Notes under the pieces: generated by a model | Seen by the model: the letters and a program-made list of their open reading frames with translations, nothing else | What the model was told of the DNA's origin: nothing | The model's database searches: none | Shown here: positions 59,108-64,000 of the stretch, in pieces | How the letters are laid out: each line of letters opens with the position of its first letter | Numbering within the stretch: the stretch's first letter is position 1 | Source of the DNA: Heterohyrax brucei | Lineage: Eukaryota; Chordata; Mammalia; Hyracoidea; Procaviidae | Direction of reading: 5' to 3' | Assembly (NCBI GenBank): GCA_028571685.1 | Contig: CM053146.1 | Location: 109,281,431 to 109,345,430 of the forward strand | DNA: 64,000 nucleotides | Program-made: the position numbers and the translations under genes

Positions 59108-59285
59108 TCCCAGACCCAATGCCATCAGTTCTGACTCATAGCGATCCCATAGTATTTCCAAGGCTTTAAGTCTCTGTGGAAGCTGACTGCCTTAATCTTT
59201 CTCCTGTGGAGCTGTTGGTGGTTTTGAACCACCAGTGTTTCGGTTAGCAGTCCATCACTTTAACCACGGCACCACAGAAATTTCT
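59108..59285 (-). mobile_element. AfroSINE, antisense, long-body variant
   Basis: It runs from cagacccaatgccatcagtt through ttctcctgtggagctgttgg to ttaaccacggcaccacag. Confidence 0.88.
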
Positions 59286-59349
59286 GTATCCAGAACATTT
59301 TCATTCTGAAGTAGTGTTATTAAAGTTTTTACTCTATTGTATGTACTTT

Positions 59350-59515
59350 TGTTGCTGTTGTTAGGTGCTGTCGAGTCGGTTTCGACTCATAGCGACTGTA
59401 TGAACAACAGAACCAAACACTGCCCGGTCTTGAGCCACATCCACAATCGTTTTTATGCTTATGTCCATTATTGTGGCCACTGTGTCAATCATCTGTGGTT
59501 TTAGTAGCTGGCAAA
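59350..59515 (-). mobile_element. RTE-type LINE 3' end, antisense
   Basis: It starts with gttgctgttgttaggtgctg and tcgagtcggtttcgactcat, then aacactgcccggtcttgagc and gtggccactgtgtcaatcat. The first 45 bases are the tail shared with the SINEs. The rest matches the RTE 3' ends elsewhere in the window. Confidence 0.82.
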
Positions 59516-60224
59516 CCAATAAATGATTTTCTATTTACCCAGATTTATGTAACCAGATCTGTTTGAGATAGATCTTGAAACAGTTCAACCAAAAGATCTT
59601 AACACAATGTATGTTTTGCAACATTTGGTCTAGAATCTCTAAACTGTAAAGTTATTCTAGGATGTCCTCATATGAATAAAAACTTGATACAAACAAAGTT
59701 GACTGCGTCCCTACATTACCAATCGTTAAAACCAGGAGTTAATAAGCCATTGTCATTCTAATAGTATACAGAGAAGGTTTAATTCTCTGTGTGATTTTTC
59801 AAAATTCCTTGTATATGTTATCAAAGTTGTTTGTGAAAGGAAGATAAGCTAAGGACTTCTTAATGTAGTTGGACATAGTAGAAAAATATACTATTTGATA
59901 TTCAGGTAAAACAGACCATTAGTACAAGACATAAGTACTGAGGAGATAGAGGATTTTCAAGGAAATTTGTTACCACTATTCCCTCAGAAAGTTAAAAGGG
60001 GTAGGCATGAGATTTTAAGCAAAAATTAAAGATGCCGGAATCACAACTGGGAATGCAAGGATACAAAAGAAATAAAATGTAGGCAGGCAGCCTCACAGGA
60101 ATGTGACAAACAACATAAACCTTCCAACAGACTTCAGGAGACTGTAAAGCGTTTTAGACGTCTGGTTGATGAAAGTCAAAGAAACGCTTCCGTTTTCATT
60201 ACAGAAAGTTGGACGAGACAACAG

Positions 60225-60500
60225 AACCCCACCTGCCCTAAAGCCGCATAAAAACGGCTTCCTTGTAGCCTGGCCACGCCCCCCTCTCGACTGGGCACGC
60301 CTCCTTCAGGTCCTTCCAGCGGCGGCCTGCCCCTTCTGCCGTCACTTCCTCGAAAATGCGTAGGTTTCCGCCGGCTATTCCGAACCTGATTGGCTGATCT
60401 GACAACCGCCAACGGTTGTGGAGTTCAAACCAGGGCCGGGCCCTCGGCTCCGGGTCGAACTCTGGGCGCTGGGTGGTGATATTTCCACGCTAAAAGTGCG
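60225..60500 (+). promoter_or_regulatory. SGO2: SGO2 promoter and predicted non-coding exon 1
   Basis: This CpG-rich segment ends at a perfect donor (gtgcg|GTAAGTC, after 60500), taken as the end of exon 1. It contains an inverted CCAAT box (ATTGG, 60389-60393), a palindromic MYB-type site (caacggttg, 60410-60418) and a CHR-like element (ttcaaa, reverse of TTTGAA, 60424-60429). This set is typical of G2/M genes controlled by NF-Y and MuvB/B-MYB. The exact transcription start is not visible. Confidence 0.72.
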
Positions 60501-61781
60501 GTAAGTCAGCGACTTGTGCTTGTTGACGTGTTTGGCTCCATTTTAGCGAAATCTTCGTTTTCTCGAGCGGAACTCCCGGGTAGGTCCGCGGTCTGGCTGG
60601 TTCTTCGCCCTCTGGAATCCCGGGCCGCGCCGTCTGCACTGCTAGGGTGGGGAAGTTCCTTGGTTGGATGTGAGTCGCTATCCGTTGTCCCCAGGATCTG
60701 AGCATCCGACTGGGCAAGAGAGAACTGGCCGCCTGATAGACTGTCAGCTTTTTGAGGGAAGGGATTTATTTTTGTGTTTGTGACTGCTGTCCTCCTTGCT
60801 TCATGAACAGTTTCTGGTACCCTGTAAGCGCTCATTAGGTGTCTGCTGAGAAAATGTTACAACCACTTACCGAGGTTCTTGGAGAATACCTGAAGAGGAT
60901 CATTATCTAGGCATTTTTCAGCCTCCTCCTATCCGCCTTCTCTCCTCAAAGATTAACACCCACCCTGCATTCAAGGTACATTCACCCTAGTCCAACATTT
61001 TCAAAAGTCTCAACCAGTTCGTTATTCAACTCTAGTACAAAATATCATGAGAATCTCGTCATCTAAATGAGGCATATCTGAGACTCTGAGTATAATTCAT
61101 ACTGTGGCAGAAGTCTTCTCCCGTCTCTGGACCTGTGAAACTGGGAAACAGGTTGCTCCTTAAATACAGCGGTGGAACAGGAAAAGCGTAACAGTTACAA
61201 ACATTCCCAATGCAAAAAGAGACAGAATTTCTCCTTTGCGTTGTGTATTATATGTATTGTTCTTGTCATTCTGTAACGTAATTATTTATTTCTGTTTGCC
61301 TTATTAGACTGTAAGTCTACTAAACAAATAGATGAAGTTGAAAATTTCCTGCCTGGTTACTCTCCCCTTCCCCTCTAAGGTTAGGTGTTTATCTTCTGTG
61401 CTTCTGTTAAGTCAGCTTCATATCTCTAAGGTTTATACTTCATACTTGTTATCATCACAGTGTCTTACCCACCGCGGGCAATACAGTCCATGAGAGCAAG
61501 GACCACATCCTGTCGTCTGTCCCCAGTGCCTGGCATGTAGATGCAGTTTAGACTTCAGTGAAAAAACAAAGTCACTTATTTTTTCAGTTCCACTTTAGAA
61601 CACTTAATTACTTCACACTTTCAGATTTTATATAAAGGTTCTGGAAATACTTCTATACAAACAAAATACATTATTTAAGCCATGGCTGTTTCTTTTTTTT
61701 AAATATACTTGTCATTTACACTGTATTATTATTAATAATCAATATTGTGGTTTCTTTCTCCCTCCCCTCCCCCCATTTCAG
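60501..61781 (+). other. SGO2: SGO2 intron 1
   Basis: This GT-AG intron ends in a long pyrimidine tract and cccatttcag. Its 60848-61070 segment is duplicated in intron 2. A short L2/MIR-like tail (cagtgcctggcatgtagatg) lies near 61529. I can name nothing else. Confidence 0.75.
60848..61070 (+). repeat. Direct duplication, copy in SGO2 intron 1
   Basis: It is similar along its length to 62064-62308. Shared blocks are aggttcttggagaa, tctaggcatttttcagcctc, cctcaaagattaa and ccaccctgcattcaa, and it continues to tcgtcatct/tcatcatct. Confidence 0.88.
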
Positions 61782-61916
61782 TGATGGAAGCCCCAGGAAT
61801 GGAAACTGACTCACTTTTTACCTCAAGAATTAAGAGCCATGTGAAGGACAAAAGAATTTCAAAGATTGCTAAGTTCAATGTTTCTCTAGCTTCAAAAATC
61901 AAAACAAAAATAATAA
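61782..61916 (+). CDS. SGO2: SGO2, first coding exon (partial gene)
   Basis: Shugoshin 2 protects centromeric cohesin from separase and recruits PP2A-B56 at kinetochores, most importantly in meiosis. The exon starts two bases before ATG (61784) after the acceptor ccccatttcag. It reads MEAPGMETDSLFTSRIKSHV, then KDKRISKIAKFNVSLASKIK and TKII, which I recognise as the SGO2 N terminus. It ends in phase 1 at 61916 with donor AA|GTAAGT. A second Met at residue 6 is a possible alternative start, but Met1 matches the family. Confidence 0.94.
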
Positions 61917-62027
61917 GTAAGTTCCATTAGTTTTGAAGTATACTCATATTTTTTACTTTTTCATGGAGAATTGATGTAATATTGGGTTCCTTATTTTATG
62001 AAGTATAGGTATACACTAAAATGATTA

Positions 62028-62536
62028 CAGGTAGTCCCTGATTTACAGCATGTTCAAGTTAACAAGAGAATGTTGGGAACTGCTTACCCAGGTTCTTGGA
62101 GAAGTTCGTAAAGAGGATCATTGTCTAGGCATTTTTCAGCCTCCCCCATCCGCCCTCTCGCCTCAAAGATTAATGTCCACCCTGCATTCAAAGTACGTTC
62201 ACCCAAGTCCAACATCTCTGAAAGTCTCAACCCACATTCATTATTCAACTGAAGTTCAAAATACTGAAATATCATCAGCTTATATATACCAAATCTCATC
62301 ATCTGAATTATGACTTTTTTTTATCTTATTGTTAGTAATATGTACGGTGAACAGTACTGTAGTGTATAATTTGCTCATGTTATTCTCATGCCAATCCTCA
62401 AAGACAAATGAAGATCAGATTTATAAAGATACTGATAATAAAGGCAGTAATAATGAAAACTAGGAAAAAAACTGATGTATTTGATTTATGTCAGAACTGA
62501 CTGACACAATGGAGTCATTGGAATGGAGACTGCCTG
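62028..62536. mobile_element. Tc1/mariner (Tigger-like) element with an internal insertion
   Basis: It begins CAGGTAGTCCCTG and ends GGAGACTGCCTG, inverse to each other with few changes, between TA dinucleotides (62026-62027 and 62537-62538). It is about 230 bases longer than the sister copy at 26300-26580, and the excess is the duplicated segment 62064-62308. Confidence 0.8.
62064..62308 (+). repeat. Direct duplication, copy in SGO2 intron 2
   Basis: This is the partner of 60848-61070, in the same orientation, roughly 82-85 percent alike by eye, and located inside the transposon listed above. Confidence 0.85.
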
Positions 62537-62965
62537 TATTTATTTTAGTCATAGATACCTTTTTTCATCAGATCTTTTCTGTCTTCTTCACCTTATATTA
62601 GTTGGGTGGTTACGATGGTTTGTCCAAAGTAGTGAAAGCCAGATTTTCATCAGTGAGTGTTGACTAACCTGAGCTGCCTCCTTTTTTTTTACTATACTAC
62701 AGTCTTATTATTTTTATCTCTGTTTTTGCATACTTTCTGCATTCCTTATGACTTATTCTTTATTTTCTCTCAAGCTGTCATTTCTTCAGCTGCAAACTCT
62801 AGGTCGAACTTTTTTGTTTTTTAACTCTGTGTTCTCATTCTCTTTCCATACCTTAAGTTAAAACTTGTAGAGAGAAACATCTTGCCTAAATTAGTTTTAA
62901 TCAAGAATGATAAATTTTATAAGATACAAGTTCAGTATTAACTATTTTAAAAATCTTTTTTACAG

Positions 62966-63141
62966 ACAATTCATCCATTTTAAAAATTTCTCTAAAGCAC
63001 AACAACAGGGCATTAGCTCAGGCTCTTAGTAAAGAGAAAGAGATTTCCCGAAGACTTACAACTGAAAGGATGCTGTTGCAAAAAGAAGTGGAGAAATTGA
63101 ATTTTGAGAATACATTTCTTCGCTTAAAGCTAAATAATTTG
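62966..63141 (+). CDS. SGO2: SGO2, second coding exon
   Basis: After acceptor ttttttacag the exon completes a split Asn codon and reads NSSILKISLKHNNRALAQAL, SKEKEISRRLTTERMLLQKE and VEKLNFENTFLRLKLNNL. It ends in phase 0 with donor TTG|GTATGA. This is the conserved N-terminal coiled coil of shugoshins, with a heptad pattern of Leu/Ile/Ala and an Asn-rich core, which in the family dimerises and binds PP2A-B56. Residues 45-103 are encoded. The frame is intact. The remainder of SGO2 (about 1,265 residues in human, as I recall) lies downstream of the window. Confidence 0.95.
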
Positions 63142-64000
63142 GTATGAAAACTGAATTGTGTTAAAATTCTAAAGTATAACTAAAATCTTTTAATTGTTAT
63201 AGGAGCTGTAGAAATGTTTCCAAATCTCCAGTTACTGTAAAAAATCATTGAAAGTCAATGTGCTGTGTAAATTTATGGTAAAAGTGCTAACTGCTAATGG
63301 GCTAGTAAAATAGATGTGCATCTCCATTCTAAGTGTGGGCTCTGTTACCTTGATCAGCATTTAATTGTTTATTGTGAGTAAAGCTAAGTTCATTAATACA
63401 TTTTAAAAAGCTCCTTCTGTAAATTGAAAGGAGAGTCTCTACAGTGTTTGTATTCTCCTTTAATTGCAGCATTTCACTGGCCAGAAGCCACATATAATAA
63501 AGACAGTAGTAGTTGCTTTTCCTACCACCTTGCAGCTCTGTTCCCAGAAGTTGGAATGGTTGGCTAGGCTTATCCATAGATTCTAAATCTAAAGTGAGTG
63601 AAAATTAATTTAAAATGGAAAAATGACCTGCTGTACTTGAGGGTTGGAAACTCTGGTGGCATGGTGGTTAAGTATTATGTCTGCTAACCAAAAGGTCAGC
63701 ATTTTGAATCTGCCAGGTGCTCCTTGGAAACTCTCTGGGACAGTTCTGCTCTGCCTGAAGGGTCACTGTGAGTTGAAATCAACTCAACAGCAGTGGGTTT
63801 GTTTGGTTTTTGTACTTGAGAGTTAAATTCCTGTGGCTGACAAACTTTATTCACTTGCCATGAGATTTGTTATAACGAGATAGAAAAATGTAGGGACACT
63901 GTGAGTAATAGTTCAAAAACATTCAAAATGGATGTATATGGCTATTTGAACCTTACAATATAGTACCTTTTTAACTTAATGTGATCTCAGTTATTTTCTA
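63142..64000 (+). other. SGO2: SGO2 intron 3 (5' part)
   Basis: The intron begins GTATGA and runs off the window. One AfroSINE (63642-63810) is present. I see no further exon: the next SGO2 block expected from the family is absent. Confidence 0.8.
63642..63810 (+). mobile_element. AfroSINE, sense, with target-site duplication
   Basis: It runs from ggttggaaactctggtggca to cagcagtgggtttg and the T/G-rich end. It is flanked by tgtacttgag at 63632-63641 and 63811-63820. The ten-base duplication is perfect, so this is one of the younger insertions here. Confidence 0.94.

Larger units (their letters stand above)
42251..60200. other. Intergenic region between KCTD18 and SGO2 (divergent genes)
   Basis: About 18 kb lie between two CpG-island promoters that face away from each other. 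Repeats listed separately fill much of it. I see no gene. Stretches with nothing I can name include 43640-45740, 45800-46230, 48730-49020, 50400-51080, 52560-53335, 56580-56760, 56965-57580, 57640-58000, 58340-58870 and 59520-60200. Confidence 0.65.
61917..62965 (+). other. SGO2: SGO2 intron 2
   Basis: This GT-AG intron holds a Tc1/mariner-type element (62028-62536) that itself contains the second copy of the intron-1 duplication. I can name nothing in 62540-62965. Confidence 0.85.

Noticed and set aside
42251-60200. A shared bidirectional promoter for KCTD18 and SGO2
   Set aside because: The genes diverge, but their CpG-rich promoters are separate and about 18 kb apart.
63142-64000. A further SGO2 exon near 63410-63470
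   Set aside because: A stretch with lysine codons looked similar at first, but it lacks an acceptor and does not give the residues expected after the second coding exon.

Overview
This window is nuclear DNA from a placental mammal, almost certainly an afrotherian (elephant, hyrax, sea-cow or a relative). About forty copies or fragments of a tRNA-headed SINE carry the diagnostic core of the afrotherian AfroSINE family (a gccctggtggcacagtgg head and a gagtcggaatcgactc tail). RTE-type LINE fragments share the SINE tail. Older repeats common to all placentals (MIR, L2, MER5A, L1M, MaLR) are also present. Genes have small exons with GT-AG introns and make up only a few percent of the sequence. The species cannot be fixed from this window.

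Three genes are recognisable from their translations, in the order found on human 2q33: SPATS2L, KCTD18, SGO2. (1) At 900-1120 and 5674-6069 (+) lie the last two coding exons of SPATS2L, followed by its 3'UTR to about 6.7 kb. (2) KCTD18 lies on the minus strand. Its six coding exons are at 36631-36472, 33549-33338, 31242-31049, 29920-29826, 22492-22390 and 19785-19290. All phases agree and together they encode a predicted 419-residue BTB/T1-domain protein. A CpG island at about 41.7-42.25 kb holds the promoter and a predicted non-coding first exon. (3) SGO2 (shugoshin 2) starts on the plus strand. Its CpG-rich promoter and exon 1 are at about 60.2-60.5 kb, followed by coding exon 2 (61782-61916) and exon 3 (62966-63141). 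The rest of that gene lies beyond the window.

SPATS2L and KCTD18 are tail to tail, about 11.5 kb apart. KCTD18 and SGO2 are head to head, about 18 kb apart. Both intergenic stretches and all introns are dominated by repeats. The most informative are five solo LTRs of one MaLR-like family (two with perfect 5-bp target duplications), a complete LTR-internal-LTR MaLR element inside KCTD18 intron 1 (37332-39851), afrotherian L1 3' ends, a degenerate RTE reverse-transcriptase copy (54046-55190), and a second SINE type headed by a tRNA-Gly-like sequence.

Nothing here looks like a new protein-coding system. The unexpected structures are non-coding: a roughly 240-bp inverted duplication (51082-51325 / 52098-52335), a roughly 240-bp direct duplication shared by SGO2 introns 1 and 2 with one copy inside a Tc1/mariner-type element, a roughly 220-bp fold-back element (47136-47356), and an exact-period 25-bp minisatellite (46576-46675).
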